Shown here piece after piece: positions 27,443 to 41,978 of a stretch of 64,000 nucleotides of DNA. Numbering within the stretch: position 1 is the first letter of the stretch; the number at the start of each line of letters is the position of its first letter. The DNA comes from Agrococcus sp. SGAir0287. GTDB lineage: Bacteria > Actinomycetota > Actinomycetes > Actinomycetales > Microbacteriaceae. The DNA lies in the NCBI RefSeq assembly GCF_005484985.1, contig NZ_CP027942.1, positions 1,550,001 to 1,614,000 of the forward strand. Direction: 5' to 3'. The notes under the pieces are model-generated. The model worked only from the letters and a program-made list of their open reading frames with translations, was not told the DNA's origin and made no database searches. The position numbers and the translations under genes were made by a program.

Positions 27443-29345
27443 CAGATCCCCTCGAACGGCTCGTGGTCGTCGACGTGCACGCGCACGGGAGCGCCCTTCG
27501 CGACGCGCGAGCGCGACTGCGTCGCGGCACGCACGATCTCGGCGCGCAGCGCGTGCGCGACGTCGACGCCCGCTCCGTAGTCGAAGCGGACCATCGACCG
27601 TACCGCGCCGTCGCCGACGTCGACGGGCCCGAGCGCATCCGTCGCACCGATGTCGCCGACGGCGCGCACGACGCGTTCGACCTCGTCGGGTCCGCCGACG
27701 ACGGAGGCGACGCGCACGGCCGGCGGGAAGCGCAGCGCGCGTCGATCCGCGAGCTCGGCCGCGGCGAACGCCGCGGGATCCCGCGCCGTCATGGCGGTCG
27801 CGATGCGTCCGACCGCGCCCGTCAGCACGATCGACGCGTCGTCGCGTGCGAGCGCCCGCGCGGTCGACCAGGCGCGGACGGCGTCCTCCGCGACGCGCAG
27901 GCTCTCGCGGGCGAGGATGCGCTCGCCGTCGAGCAGCAGCACGGCGCGGTATCCGCCCGCCGCGACGGGCTCCGCGCCGCGCGTCGCGACGACGAGCATG
28001 GGCCGGTCGTCGACCTCGAGCCGCTCGTGCTGGCCGTCCGCGACGACGACCGGCACGTTCGGGAACGCGCGACCGAGCTCGTCGGCCGTGCGCACCGAGC
28101 CGCGGCCGAGCTCGACGAGCGCACGACCTCCGCACGACGAGCACGCCCATGCCGCGTGCACGGCGCCGCACCACGCGCACGACGGCGAGGCGTCGGCCCG
28201 TGCACGCCGGAGCGGGCCCTGGCAGCGACGGCATCGCGCGCGCTCGCCGCAGCGCGCGCACGCGAGCGCCGGAGCGTGGCCCGGCCGCGCGACCTGCACG
28301 AGCACGGGTCCGTCCGCGATCGCCTCCTTGGCGACCTGGAACGCGATCGCCGGGATGCGACCCGCCTGGCCGTCCTGCAGCGCCGTCGGGAGCGTGCGAG
28401 GCGGCCGGCCGCGCACGACGGGCTCGAGGAAGCCGAGCTCGACGAGGCGCTGGACCTCGGTCGAGCGCGCGTGGCCGGCGAGCACGAGCGCGCAGCCGGA
28501 CTGCTGCTGCCGCACGAGGGCGACGTCGCGCGTCGTCGCGTACGGCGAGAGCGGCTCGTCGTGCAGCGGGTCGCCGTCCTCCCACACCGCGAGCAGGCCG
28601 AGGCTCGCGGCGGGCGCGTACACGGCGCTGCGCGGACCGACGATCGCGATCGGGCCGCCGTCGATCGCGCGCAGGAAGGCGCGGTAGCGATCGGGGTTCG
28701 ACTGCCGCGCGTCGAGCTCGACGACGCGGTCGCCCACGACCGCCTGCAGCGCGGCGACGAGCTGCCGCTGCTCGCGGTGGTCGGGCACGACGAGGATGGC
28801 CTGCTCGCCCCGTGCGAGCGCGTCGCGTGCGAGCCCCGCCAGCTCGACGGCCCATCGGCCCACCCAGCGCGTCGCCGACGCGTCGCCGCCGGGCTCCGCG
28901 GCCACGGCGACGACGCCCGGCTCCGAGCGGAGCGCGATCCGGCCGCGGCGCTCGACGAGGCCGGGCAGGATGCTCTCCCCGGGCTCCGGCGGCGCGGGCA
29001 CGACCGCCTCTCGCTGCAGCCACGCCGTCTCGGGCCGCGCCTGGCGTCCGGGGATCGCGACGCGCAGCACGTCGACGGCCGACCCCGCGGCGCGATCGGC
29101 GACGGCGCGCGCCAGCGCCCACACCTCGGGGCGCAGCACGGGCACCGGCGAGAGCATGCGCTCCACGCGGTGCAGCTCGCCGCCGAAGTCGCTCTCGGCG
29201 GCCGTCTCGACCACGAAGCCGGGCAGCATGCGTCCGCCGAACGGCACCCGCACGCGCACGCCGGGCACGACATCGTCGTCCGCGCGGAAGTCGAAGAGGC
29301 GATCCAGCTGCGGCAGCCGCGACTCGACGACGACGCGCGCGACGC

Positions 29346-29349
<4 letters not shown>
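27442..29349 (-). CDS. priA: primosomal protein N' (PriA), helicase motifs degenerate
   Basis: A 635-residue PriA-like protein that recognises stalled forks for replication restart. The N-terminal 3' DNA-binding domain ([17 protein letters not shown]) and the zinc-binding region with paired cysteines ([37 protein letters not shown], at about residues 360-420) are intact. No Walker A GxxGSGKT occurs where helicase motif I should be ([16 protein letters not shown] is present instead). The DEEH box is replaced by [11 protein letters not shown]. This degenerate ATPase is known for actinobacterial PriA, so a structural rather than a helicase role is likely. ATGA overlap with metK. Confidence 0.93.
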
Positions 29350-30532
<1,183 letters not shown>

Positions 30533-30536
<4 letters not shown>

Positions 30537-31729
30537 GCGTGCTCCTGCAGGGTGGATCGGACGGTGTCGAGGATGGCATCGGCCACCGACGCCTTGGCGC
30601 CGGCGGCCGTCGCGACGACGCCCGAGGCGTCGAGGATCTCGACCGCGGTGTCGACGTCGCCGAAGCCCAGGTCCACGCCGACCTGGTTCAGCACGAGCAG
30701 GTCGCAGCCCTTGCGCGCGAGCTTCGCCTGCGCGATCGCACGGCGCTCGTCGGCATCCGGCTCCGTCTCGGCGGCGAACCCCACGACGACGCCGCGCGGC
30801 GCGCGCGCCGAGAGCTCGGCGAGCACGTCGGGGTTCTGCGTCAGGCGGAGCGTGGGCTCCGCGCCCCACGCCTCCTTCTTCAGCTTCGCGTCGCTGACCT
30901 CGGCGACGCGGTAGTCGGCGACGGCGGCCGCCATGATCGTGGCGTGCGCGTCGCGGCTCGCCAGCAGCATCGCGTCGCGCAGCTGCGCCGTCGTCGAGAC
31001 CTCGACGAGGCGCACGCCGGTCGGTGCGGGCACCTGCAGGTTCGCGCCCACGAGGGTCACGTCCGCGCCACGCGCCGCGGCGCGTGCGGCGAGCGCCACG
31101 CCATGCGCACCCGACGAGCGGTTGCCGAGGAATCGCACGGGATCGATCGGCTCGCGGGTGCCGCCCGCGCTGATCGCGATGCGCATGCCGGCGAGGTCGC
31201 GCGCCGGGGCGACGACCGCGTAGGCCGCCTCGACGACGTCGTCGGGCTCGACCATGCGGCCCGGGCCGGAGTCCGGACCCGTGAGCGGTCCGTCCGCCGG
31301 GCCGACGATCGTGACGCCGCGCTCGCGCAGCGTGGCCACGTTCGCCTGCGTCGCCGGATTGCGCCACATCTCGGTGTGCATCGCGGGCGCGAGGACGAGC
31401 GGCGCCTCGGAGGCGAGGATCGTCGTGCCGAGGAGGTCGTCGGCGATGCCGTGCGCGATGCGCGCGATCGTCGACGCCGTCGCGGGCAGCACCACGACGA
31501 GGTCGGCGGACTGCCCGAGGGCGACGTGCCGCACCTCGGCGACGTCGTCGAAGAGGTCGGTCGTCACCGGGTTGCGGCTGAGCGCCTCGAAGGTCGGGAT
31601 CCCGACGAACCGCACGGCTGCAGCCGTGGGCACGACGTGGACGTCGTGCCCGTCCCTCACGAGTCGCCGGATCGCGTGGGCGGCCTTGTAGGCCGCGATC
31701 CCGCCGGCGACGCCGACGACGACGCGCAC
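30533..31729 (-). CDS. coaBC: bifunctional PPC synthetase/decarboxylase (CoaBC)
   Basis: A 398-residue bifunctional protein of CoA synthesis. The N-terminal flavoprotein decarboxylase domain (CoaC) starts [15 protein letters not shown], has the catalytic histidine in [19 protein letters not shown] and the substrate clamp [16 protein letters not shown]. The C-terminal CoaB synthetase domain has [24 protein letters not shown] and KLKKE. The ACGD cysteine loop of E. coli CoaC is replaced here by [11 protein letters not shown], so the lid cysteine is missing. I believe other actinobacterial CoaBC proteins share this. The GTG start abuts the rpoZ stop. Confidence 0.95.
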
Positions 31730-31986
31730 TACGCCGAGGGCTGCGCGGGCTTGAGGAGGAGCTTGTCCTCGTGGATCTCGTGGAGCGCCACCGACAGCGG
31801 CTTGTCCTCGAGCGTCGAGTCGACGAGCGGCCCGACGTTGTCGAACATGCTGCCCTCGTGGAGGTCGGTGTAGTAGTCGTTGATCTGGCGCGCGCGCTTG
31901 GCGGCGAAGATCACGAGCTGGTACTTCGAGTCGACCTTCGACAGCAGGTCGTCGATCGGCGGGTTGATGATGCCCTTGTCGGCCAT
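31729..31986 (-). CDS. rpoZ: RNA polymerase omega subunit
   Basis: An 85-residue omega subunit that helps assemble beta' into RNA polymerase. The conserved segment is [31 protein letters not shown], with AAKRARQIN as the hallmark. A short acidic C-terminal part ends [29 protein letters not shown] lies just before the ATG. Its stop codon shares one base with the coaBC start. Downstream of gmk, as in most bacteria. Confidence 0.97.
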   Translation of the reverse strand: MADKGIINPPIDDLLSKVDSKYQLVIFAAKRARQINDYYTDLHEGSMFDNVGPLVDSTLEDKPLSVALHEIHEDKLLLKPAQPSA

Positions 31987-32059
31987 GGGGTCTCCTCGAG
32001 AGGTCGGGCTGGTGGAGGCGTGCGCGCTCGAGCCTCGTGGAGAGACGGCGCAGTGGAAC

Positions 32060-32065
32060 AGTCTA
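32060..32065 (-). promoter_or_regulatory. candidate -10 element for rpoZ overlapping gmk stop codon
   Basis: TAGACT on the minus strand begins with the TAG stop codon of the gmk fusion gene. A transcript would start near 32053 and give rpoZ a leader of roughly 67 bases. Confidence 0.35.
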
Positions 32066-32920
32066 GCGCCCGATGAGCGCGACGACCTCGGCGGCGGCCT
32101 CGGCCACGTCGCGGTTCACGACGACGGCGTCGAACTCGTCCTGGCTCGCGAGCTCGACCTCGGCGGTCGCGAGGCGGCGGTCGCGCTCCTCGGCGTCCTC
32201 CGTGCCGCGTCCGACGAGCCGGCGCACGAGCTCGTCCCACGACGGCGGCGCGAGGAAGACGAGCAGCGCCTCGGGCATGCGCTCGCGGATCTGCCGCGCG
32301 CCCTGCAGGTCGATCTCGAGCAGCACGGAGTCGCCGGTGTCGAGCACGGCCTGCACCTGCGCGCGCGGCGTGCCGTAGCGGTGGGAGTTGTGCACCTTCG
32401 CCCACTCGAGGAACGCGTCCTCGGCGAGGGCCTCGTCGAACTCGGCGTCCGAGACGAACGTGTAGTGCACGCCGTCGATCTCGCCCGGGCGCGGCGCGCG
32501 CGTCGTCCACGACACCGAGTGGCGGATCCACGGGTAGTGGTCGCGCACGTGCTGCGCCACGGTGCCCTTGCCGACGGCGGTCGGACCCGCGAGCACGATG
32601 AGCCTCGCGGGGGCCGGGTCGACGTCGAGCCACTCGCGCAGGCGCTCGCGCTGCCGCGAGCCGAGGCCGCCCACGCGCTTGCGCGGCGAGATCTCGAGGC
32701 GCTCGAGCACGCGCCCCATGCGGTGCCGGCCGATGCCGGGGATGGCGTCGACGAGCTCCGTCACGCGCATGCCGGCCTCGACGGAGCCGGGGTGCTCCCA
32801 CGCGTGCTCGGCGACCTCGAGCGCCGTGCGCTCGCGGGCGTGGATGGCGCGCTTCACCTCGGCGCGGGCGCGGCGTGCGCGGAGGGCGGCCTCCGCCCCG
32901 AGCGCGGGATCGAGCGTCAT
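32063..32920 (-). CDS. gmk: mIHF-guanylate kinase fusion protein
   Basis: A 285-residue fusion in one frame. Residues about 8-98 match actinobacterial integration host factor m[43 protein letters not shown], then [14 protein letters not shown], the helix-two-turn-helix DNA-binding part. Residues about 105-285 are guanylate kinase, which phosphorylates GMP to GDP: P-loop [32 protein letters not shown], and [17 protein letters not shown]. In mycobacteria these are adjacent genes; here no stop, frameshift or ribosome site separates them. ATGA overlap with pyrF upstream. Confidence 0.93.
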   Translation of the reverse strand: MTLDPALGAEAALRARRARAEVKRAIHARERTALEVAEHAWEHPGSVEAGMRVTELVDAIPGIGRHRMGRVLERLEISPRKRVGGLGSRQRERLREWLDVDPAPARLIVLAGPTAVGKGTVAQHVRDHYPWIRHSVSWTTRAPRPGEIDGVHYTFVSDAEFDEALAEDAFLEWAKVHNSHRYGTPRAQVQAVLDTGDSVLLEIDLQGARQIRERMPEALLVFLAPPSWDELVRRLVGRGTEDAEERDRRLATAEVELASQDEFDAVVVNRDVAEAAAEVVALIGR

Positions 32921-33725
32921 CGCGCCTCCTCCACGGCGGCGTCGATCGCGGCGGCGACCCCGTCGCGCGCCGCGGTGACCGCGCGCGACGTGCTCGCGAG
33001 CACGATCGTCCCCTCCGGATAGAGCGACCGGAGCTCGGAGAGCCTCGCGCCCTGATGGCCGAAGCCGGGCGCCAGGACGGGCGTCGACGGCGTCAGCGTG
33101 ACGCCGAGGTCGGCGGCGACGACCGTCGCGCCGACGACGAGGCCGACCGCGCCGACGGCGCCGGGGGCGTGCTCGGCGTTCCAGGCGTCGACGCCGCGAG
33201 CGATCGAGGCGGCCACGGACTCCCCCGACGCGTCGGCACGCGACTGCAGGCCCGCACCCTCGGGGTTGGACGTCGCGCAGAGCACGAAGACGCCCTTGCC
33301 GTGCCGCTCGGCGAGCGCCAGCGCAGGCTCGAGCGAGCCGAGGCCCAGGTACGGCGAGGCCGTCACGGCGTCCGCCTCGAGGGGCGCGCCGGGCGTGAGC
33401 CACGCCTGCGCGTACGCATCCATCGTCGAGTCGAGGTCGCCGCGCTTCGCGTCGGCGAGCACGAGGAGGCCGCGCTCGCGCGCGACGCGCATGACGTGCT
33501 CGAGCGCCACGAGCCCCGCCGAGCCGTGCCGCTCGAAGAACGCGACCTGGGGCTTCACGACCGCGACGCGGTCCGCGGCGGCCTCGACGACCTCGAGGCC
33601 GAACGCCTCGGCGCCCGCGGCCGTGTCCGGCAGGCCCCACGCCTCCAGCAGATGCGCGTGCGGGTCGATCCCGACGCACACCGGGCCGCGGTCCGCGACC
33701 GCAGCGGCGAGGCGCGCGCCGAACG

Positions 33726-33729
<4 letters not shown>
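32917..33729 (-). CDS. pyrF: orotidine 5'-phosphate decarboxylase, type 2
   Basis: A 270-residue enzyme that decarboxylates OMP to UMP, the last step of de novo UMP synthesis. The catalytic lysine and aspartates are in [18 protein letters not shown] near residue 92. This spacing and length mark the long actinobacterial/myxobacterial subfamily. Other motifs: VCVGIDPH near the start, and [11 protein letters not shown] with the phosphate-binding loop. ATGA overlaps exist with carB upstream and gmk downstream. Confidence 0.96.
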
Positions 33730-37000
<3,271 letters not shown>

Positions 37001-37001
<1 letters not shown>

Positions 37002-38125
37002 CAGGCGTCCTTCCGCTCGCGCACGAGCTGCGCGAAGCGATCGAAGAGGTACATGGAGTCGTGGGGGCCGGCGGCGGCCTCGGGGTGGTACTGCACGCTG
37101 AACGCCGGCAGGTCGAGCGCGCGCAGACCCTCGACGACGCGGTCGTTCAGCGAGTAGTGGCTCACCTCGACGCGGCCGAAGCCCGCGGGACTGTCGACGA
37201 CCTCGCCGATGGGCGCGTCGACGGCGAAGCCGTGGTTCTGGCTCGTGATCTCGACGGTGCCGGTGGCGACGTCGAGCACGGGTTGGTTGATGCCGCGGTG
37301 GCCGAAGGGCAGCTTGTACGTGCCGAAGCCGAGCGCGCGGCCGAGCAGCTGGTTGCCGAAGCAGATGCCGAAGAACGGCAGCCCGGCGCGCAGCAGCGCC
37401 TGCAGCAGCTCGACGTACTGGTCGGATGCAGCCGGGTCGCCGGGACCGTTCGAGTAGAACGCGGCGTCGACCCCGAGGGCCAGCACCTCGTCGGCGGTCA
37501 CGGAGTGCGGCAGCACCGTGAGGTCGAAGCCGTGGTCCTGCAGGTAGCGCAGCGTCGACGTCTTCACGCCGAGGTCGAGCACGGCGAGGTGGCCGACGCG
37601 CTCGGCGGTCGCGGGCAGCGTGTACGCCTCGGGCGTCGAGACGACGTCGGCGAGCCGACGGCCGGCCATCGGCGGGCTCTGGAGCACCGCGTCGAGCATC
37701 TCGGCGTCGGTGCCGACGGCGTCGCCCGAGAAGATCCCGGCGCGCATGCTGCCCGCATCCCGCAGGCGGCGCGTGAGCGCGCGCGTGTCGATCCCCTGGA
37801 TGCCGACGATGCCGTCGCGGGTCAGGCGCGCGTCGAGCGACTCGGTCGCGCGCCAGCTCGACACGACGCGGCTCGCCTGGCGCACGGCGTAGCCGGCGAC
37901 CCAGATGCGTCGCGACTCGGGGTCCTCGTCGTTCACGCCGGTGTTGCCGATCTGCGGCGCGGTCTGGACGACGATCTGGCCCGCGTACGACGGGTCGGTG
38001 ATCGTCTCCTGGTAGCCGGTCATGCCGGTGGCGAAGACGGCCTCGCCGAGCGTGCGGCCGATGGCGCCGTAGGCGCGGCCCCGGTAGATGGTGCCGTCCT
38101 CCAGCACGAGGTGGGCGATGGTCAT
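37001..38125 (-). CDS. carA: carbamoyl-phosphate synthase, small subunit
   Basis: A 374-residue glutaminase subunit. N-terminal CPSase small-chain domain: [41 protein letters not shown]. Class I glutamine amidotransferase: catalytic cysteine in [18 protein letters not shown], and catalytic histidine and glutamate in [20 protein letters not shown] overlap with the preceding PH-like protein gene and TGATG with carB. Confidence 0.98.
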
Positions 38126-38619
38126 GCTGCAGCTCCTGAAGCGGTCGGATGCGGCTGGATGTCGCGGATGGCGGCGAGCACGGGTGCGTCGTCGCCGGTC
38201 ACGCGGAGGTAGGTGTCGAGGTCGCGGGCGCCGAGGCGCCACGTGACCTTGAGGAGCCCGCCGGGCTCGACGACGCGATCGATCGTCCAGGTCGCGCGCT
38301 CGACGCCGAGCAGGTCGGTGGTCGGCACGAGCACGGCGGTGCCCGGCAGGTCGAGCACGACGCCCGCGGGGCCGACGGCCACGCGGCCGCGGGCGCGGAA
38401 GCCGAGGCCGTGCACCGCGACGCGGTCGTACGGGTCGCCGGCCGTCGTCGTGGCGACGTAGAGGATGGGCGCGTCGAGCACGGCCTCGAAGCCCTCGGGC
38501 GAGCGCGGCGCGACGAGGTCGCGATGGCGTCGTCGACGCGCGCGCCAGCCGAGGACGCCTGCGGCGAGCAGGACGACGACGAGGGCCGCGCTCAGGAGGA
38601 TGAAGGTCTCGTAGCTCAT
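38122..38619 (-). CDS. membrane-anchored PH-like domain protein in the pyr operon
   Basis: A 165-residue protein. One transmembrane helix lies at about residues 5-23 ([20 protein letters not shown]) followed by an RARRRRHR basic stop-transfer patch. The remaining 130 residues are soluble and beta-rich, resembling the bacterial PH-like domain seen in the same pyrC-carA position in other actinobacteria. ATGA overlaps exist on both sides, so it is translated with the pyrimidine enzymes. Function is unknown. The domain call is by position and character rather than by a sharp motif. Confidence 0.78.
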   Translation of the reverse strand: MSYETFILLSAALVVVLLAAGVLGWRARRRRHRDLVAPRSPEGFEAVLDAPILYVATTTAGDPYDRVAVHGLGFRARGRVAVGPAGVVLDLPGTAVLVPTTDLLGVERATWTIDRVVEPGGLLKVTWRLGARDLDTYLRVTGDDAPVLAAIRDIQPHPTASGAAA

Positions 38620-39902
38620 GCGACCACTCCATCCTGCACCGTCGCGCGCCCGCGGTAGACGGTGTGGACGACGCGGCCGGGCAGCGTACGGCCGAGGAAC
38701 GGCGAGTTCGTCGAGCGCCCGTGGAGGTGCTCGAGGTCGACGGGCGTCGAGCCGTGCGGGTCGACGAGCGCGAGGTGCGCGGGGGCGCCGACCTCGATCG
38801 CGCCGCCGAAGCCCTCGAGCCGGCCGATGCGCGCCGGCGCGCTCGCCATGACGCGTGCGACGCCTGCCCAGTCGAGGAGCCCCGTGTCGACCATCGCCTC
38901 CTGCACGACGGCGAGGGCGGTCTCGAGGCCGACCATGCCCATGGCCGCGTCGGCCCATGCCGCGCGCTTCGCCTCCATCGGGTGCGGTGCGTGGTCGGTG
39001 GCGACGACGTCGATCGTGCCGTCGGCCAGCGCGGCGCGCAGTGCCTCGACGTCGGATGCGGCGCGCAGCGGCGGGTTCACCTTGAAGCGCGCGTCGTAGC
39101 CGCGCACCTCCTCCTCGGTGAGCACGAGGTGGTGCGGCGTGACCTCCGCCGTGACGCGGATGCCGCGCGCCTTCGCCCAGCGCAGGACGTCGACCGTCTC
39201 GGCCGTCGAGACGTGGCACACGTGCAGGCGTGCGCCCGTCGCCTCGGCGAGCAGCACGTCGCGTGCGACGATCGACGACTCGGCGACCGACGGCCAGCCC
39301 GCGAGGCCGAGCTCGCCGGAGAGCGGCGACTCGTGCATCTGCGCGCCGACGGTGAGCGCCGGCTCCTGCGCGTGCTGCGCGATGACGCCGTCGAAGGGCG
39401 CGACGTACTCGAGCGCGCGGCGCATGAGCTGCGCGTCGTGCACGCAGTGCCCGTCGTCCGAGAAGACGCGCACCTGCGCGGCGGAGCGAGCCATCATGCC
39501 GAGGTCCGCGAGGCGCTCTCCTGCGAGGCCGACGGTGACGGCGCCGATGGGCTGCACGTGCGCGAGCCCCGCGCGCCTGCCGAGCTCGGCGACCTGCTCG
39601 ACGACGGCGACGGTGTCGGCGACCGGCTTCGTGTTCGCCATGGCGAAGACGGCCGCGTAGCCGCCGGCGGCTGCGGCGCGCACGCCGGTCGCGACCGTCT
39701 CCGACTGCTCGAAGCCCGGCTCGCGCAGGTGCGTGTGGAGGTCGACGAGCCCGGGCAGGGCGACGAGCCCGTCCGCGTCGAGCACCGTCGCGTCAGCTGG
39801 CGCCGACGCCGTGCCGATGGCCGTGACGACGCCGTCCTCGATGGTGAGGTCGGCGGCGTCGAGCCCGAGGATGCGCGCTCCGCGCACGACGAGGGTGGTC
39901 AC
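38616..39902 (-). CDS. pyrC: dihydroorotase, class I
   Basis: A 428-residue amidohydrolase closing carbamoyl aspartate to dihydroorotate. Metal ligands: [22 protein letters not shown] near residue 57; further histidines in [11 protein letters not shown] and [12 protein letters not shown]; metal aspartate in [15 protein letters not shown]. The usual carboxylated lysine position of class II is not expected here. The GTG at 39902 overlaps the pyrB stop (GTGA), and the pairing of pyrB with pyrC suggests the ATCase-DHO assembly known for class I enzymes. Confidence 0.96.
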   Translation of the reverse strand: MTTLVVRGARILGLDAADLTIEDGVVTAIGTASAPADATVLDADGLVALPGLVDLHTHLREPGFEQSETVATGVRAAAAGGYAAVFAMANTKPVADTVAVVEQVAELGRRAGLAHVQPIGAVTVGLAGERLADLGMMARSAAQVRVFSDDGHCVHDAQLMRRALEYVAPFDGVIAQHAQEPALTVGAQMHESPLSGELGLAGWPSVAESSIVARDVLLAEATGARLHVCHVSTAETVDVLRWAKARGIRVTAEVTPHHLVLTEEEVRGYDARFKVNPPLRAASDVEALRAALADGTIDVVATDHAPHPMEAKRAAWADAAMGMVGLETALAVVQEAMVDTGLLDWAGVARVMASAPARIGRLEGFGGAIEVGAPAHLALVDPHGSTPVDLEHLHGRSTNSPFLGRTLPGRVVHTVYRGRATVQDGVVA

Positions 39903-40837
39903 GACTGGGTCCTTCCTGCCAGGAGTCGGTAGAGCACGGCCATGCGCACCGACACGCCGGCGCGCACCTGCTCGAGCACGAGCGAGGCGGCGGCGTCGGC
40001 GGCGACCGACGAGATCTCGAGGCCGCGGTTCATGGGCCCGGGATGCATGACGAGGGTCTCGCCCCCGAGGCGCGCGAAGCGCTCGGCCGTCAGCGACCAG
40101 CCACCGACGTACTCGCCCGCGCTGGGCACGAAGGCGCCCGTCTGCCGCTCGAGCTGCACGCGCAGCATCATGAGCGCGTCGGGACGATCGTCGACGACGG
40201 CGTCGAGGTCGGTCGTGTGGTGCACGTCCCAGGCGTCGATGCCGGGCGGCAGCATCGAGGGCGGCCCGACGATCGTCACCTCGGCCCCGAGCGCCGGCAG
40301 CAGCAGGGCGTTCGAGCGCGCGACGCGGCTGTGCAGCACGTCGCCGGCGATCGCGACGCGCACGCCGTCGAGACCCTTCCCGCGCGACGCGTCGCCGTGG
40401 ATGCGTCGGCGCAGCGCGAAGGCGTCGAGCAGCGCCTGCGTCGGGTGCTCGTGCGTGCCGTCGCCGGCGTTGACGATCGGCTGCGGGACCCACGAGGCGA
40501 CGAGCTGCGGTGCTCCCGAGGCGCCGTGCCGCATGACGATGCCGTCGACGCCCATCGCCGCGATGGTCGTGACGGTGTCGCGCAGATCCTCGCCCTTCGA
40601 CACGCTCGAGCCCTTGCCGGAGACGTTGATGACGTCGGCGGAGAGCCACTTGCCGGCGATCTCGAAGGACGAGCGCGTGCGGGTGGAGTCCTCGAAGAAG
40701 AGGTTCACGACCGTGCGGCCCCGCAGCGCCGGCAGCTTCTTCTGGTCGCGGTCATGGATCTGGTCCATGTCCTCGGCGATGTCGAGGAGCGCGATCGCGT
40801 CGTCGCGCTCGAGCGCCGCGGTGAGCAGTCCCGTCAT
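39899..40837 (-). CDS. pyrB: aspartate carbamoyltransferase, catalytic chain
   Basis: A 312-residue enzyme joining carbamoyl phosphate and aspartate. The carbamoyl-phosphate loop is [19 protein letters not shown] near residue 50. [16 protein letters not shown] carries the second-subunit loop. [19 protein letters not shown] and [10 protein letters not shown] follow. No regulatory PyrI gene is present. ATGA overlap with pyrR, which likely controls it. Confidence 0.97.
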   Translation of the reverse strand: MTGLLTAALERDDAIALLDIAEDMDQIHDRDQKKLPALRGRTVVNLFFEDSTRTRSSFEIAGKWLSADVINVSGKGSSVSKGEDLRDTVTTIAAMGVDGIVMRHGASGAPQLVASWVPQPIVNAGDGTHEHPTQALLDAFALRRRIHGDASRGKGLDGVRVAIAGDVLHSRVARSNALLLPALGAEVTIVGPPSMLPPGIDAWDVHHTTDLDAVVDDRPDALMMLRVQLERQTGAFVPSAGEYVGGWSLTAERFARLGGETLVMHPGPMNRGLEISSVAADAAASLVLEQVRAGVSVRMAVLYRLLAGRTQS

Positions 40838-41382
40838 CGTCCGCTGCCCTCCTGGATCGTCACGGCGTCCTGGCCGTCGACCTCGGCGAGCAGGATCGAG
40901 ACGTGCTCGCTCGCTGCGCTCGGCAGGTTCTTGCCGACGTAGTCGGCGCGGATCGGCAGCTGTCGGTGCCCGCGGTCGACGAGCACGGCGAGGCGGACGG
41001 CGGCGGGCCGGCCGAGGTCCGCGAGCGCGTCGAGGGCTGCGCGGATCGTGCGGCCCGAGTAGAGCACGTCGTCGACGAGCACCACGGTCTGGCCGTCGAT
41101 CCCGGACTCGGGGATGCGGGTGGGCTGCGTGGGCCGAGCGCCCGTGCGGGCGAGGTCGTCGCGGTGCATCGTCACGTCGAGCGCACCCGTCCGCGCGGCG
41201 AAGTCGGTGCCGGTGATCTCGCCGAGGCGGGCGCCGATGCGGTCGGCGAGGAGGGCGCCTCGCGTCGGGATGCCGAGGATCACGAGGGACTCGGACCCGC
41301 GGTTGGCCTCGAGGATCTCGTGAGCGATGCGCGTGAGCGCGCGGGCGATGTCCGCCTCCTGCAGCACGGTGCGCGCAGGCAT
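40834..41382 (-). CDS. pyrR: pyr operon regulator/uracil phosphoribosyltransferase
   Basis: A 182-residue PyrR, an RNA-binding attenuator with weak UPRT activity. The PRPP motif is [20 protein letters not shown] near residue 100. Early [12 protein letters not shown] and [23 protein letters not shown] sequence ([16 protein letters not shown]) match the family. The ATG at 41382 is chosen for the [17 protein letters not shown]-terminus and an upstream AGGAAGGGGG. It is the first gene of the pyr operon, and its leader contains two PyrR-type hairpins. Confidence 0.95.
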   Translation of the reverse strand: MPARTVLQEADIARALTRIAHEILEANRGSESLVILGIPTRGALLADRIGARLGEITGTDFAARTGALDVTMHRDDLARTGARPTQPTRIPESGIDGQTVVLVDDVLYSGRTIRAALDALADLGRPAAVRLAVLVDRGHRQLPIRADYVGKNLPSAASEHVSILLAEVDGQDAVTIQEGSGR

Positions 41383-41455
41383 GCAGACCCCCTTCCTGCC
41401 TCTCAGGGCGTCGCGGCCGTCTCGCAGGACGGCACGAAAGGTTGTCGGTGCCTCC
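41383..41455 (-). promoter_or_regulatory. pyr operon leader with two PyrR-binding-type hairpins
   Basis: On the minus strand, 41433-41416 folds as GCCGTC-CTGCGA-GACGGC, and 41409-41398 as GCC-CTGAGA-GGC. Both loops fit the CNGNGA part of the PyrR consensus ARUCCNGNGAGGYU. The second hairpin lies immediately before the AGGAAGGGGG ribosome-binding region, so PyrR binding could block translation. This resembles the actinobacterial translational mode. Confidence 0.6.
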
Positions 41456-41461
41456 ACCCTA
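41456..41461 (-). promoter_or_regulatory. candidate -10 element of the pyr operon
   Basis: TAGGGT on the minus strand would start transcription near 41449, just upstream of the PyrR-type hairpins. A 10-bp-stem inverted repeat at 41470-41492 lies directly upstream and overlaps the expected -35 region. Confidence 0.45.
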
Positions 41462-41500
41462 TCGAACGCGCCGCGTGCCATCGGCACGCGGCACGCACGG

Positions 41501-41538
41501 CGACGGCGCCGCGACGAGGGCTCGTCGCGGCGCCGTCG
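41501..41538 (-). terminator. hairpin terminator after nusB
   Basis: A perfect 18-bp stem (CGACGGCGCCGCGACGAG with its complement) around GG, beginning 16 bases past the nusB stop codon. There is no U-tract. It separates the aroQ-efp-nusB unit from the pyr operon. Confidence 0.75.
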
Positions 41539-41554
41539 TGGTGCGCAGCGCGCG

Positions 41555-41977
41555 TCAGCCGACCTGCGCGGCGACCTTCGCGAGCACGCCGTTCACGAAG
41601 GGCCCGGAGCGCTCGGTCGACAGCTCGCCCGCGAGGTGCACCGCCTCCGAGATCGCGACCTCGTGCGGCACCGCGGGGTTGTGCGCGAGCTCCCACGCGC
41701 CGACGCGCAGGATCGCGAGGTCGATGCGCGCCATCCGCTCGAGCGACCAGTGCTCGCTCGACTGCTCGACGAGCTCGTCGAGCTCGTCGCGGTGGTGCGC
41801 GACGCCCGTCACGAGCTCCTCGCAGTACGCGAACCACGGGTGGCGCGCCCAGCCCTGGTCGAGGGCCGTGACGCGCAGCAGCTCGAGCGCGTCGGCGTCG
41901 CGCACGATGGCGGAGTAGCCGACCTCGACGGCGTGCTTGCGGGCCTTGCGGCGGGACGGGTAGACCTGGTCGCCCAC
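41555..41977 (-). CDS. nusB: transcription antitermination factor NusB
   Basis: A 140-residue all-helical protein that binds boxA RNA with NusE (S10) in rRNA antitermination. It contains the basic N-terminal SRRKARKHAVEVGYSA, which corresponds to the family's xRRxARxxAVQxLY, then WSLERMARIDLAILRVGAWEL and VAISEAVHLAGELSTERSGPFVNGVL. The GTG at 41977 lies one base past the efp stop. A strong terminator follows. Confidence 0.96.
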   Translation of the reverse strand: MGDQVYPSRRKARKHAVEVGYSAIVRDADALELLRVTALDQGWARHPWFAYCEELVTGVAHHRDELDELVEQSSEHWSLERMARIDLAILRVGAWELAHNPAVPHEVAISEAVHLAGELSTERSGPFVNGVLAKVAAQVG

Positions 41978-41978
41978 G

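Noticed and set aside
32605..32665. A separate guanylate kinase start inside the mIHF-gmk frame
   Set aside because: No ribosome site or suitable start codon precedes the P-loop; a start at the internal GTG would remove needed residues of the first strand.
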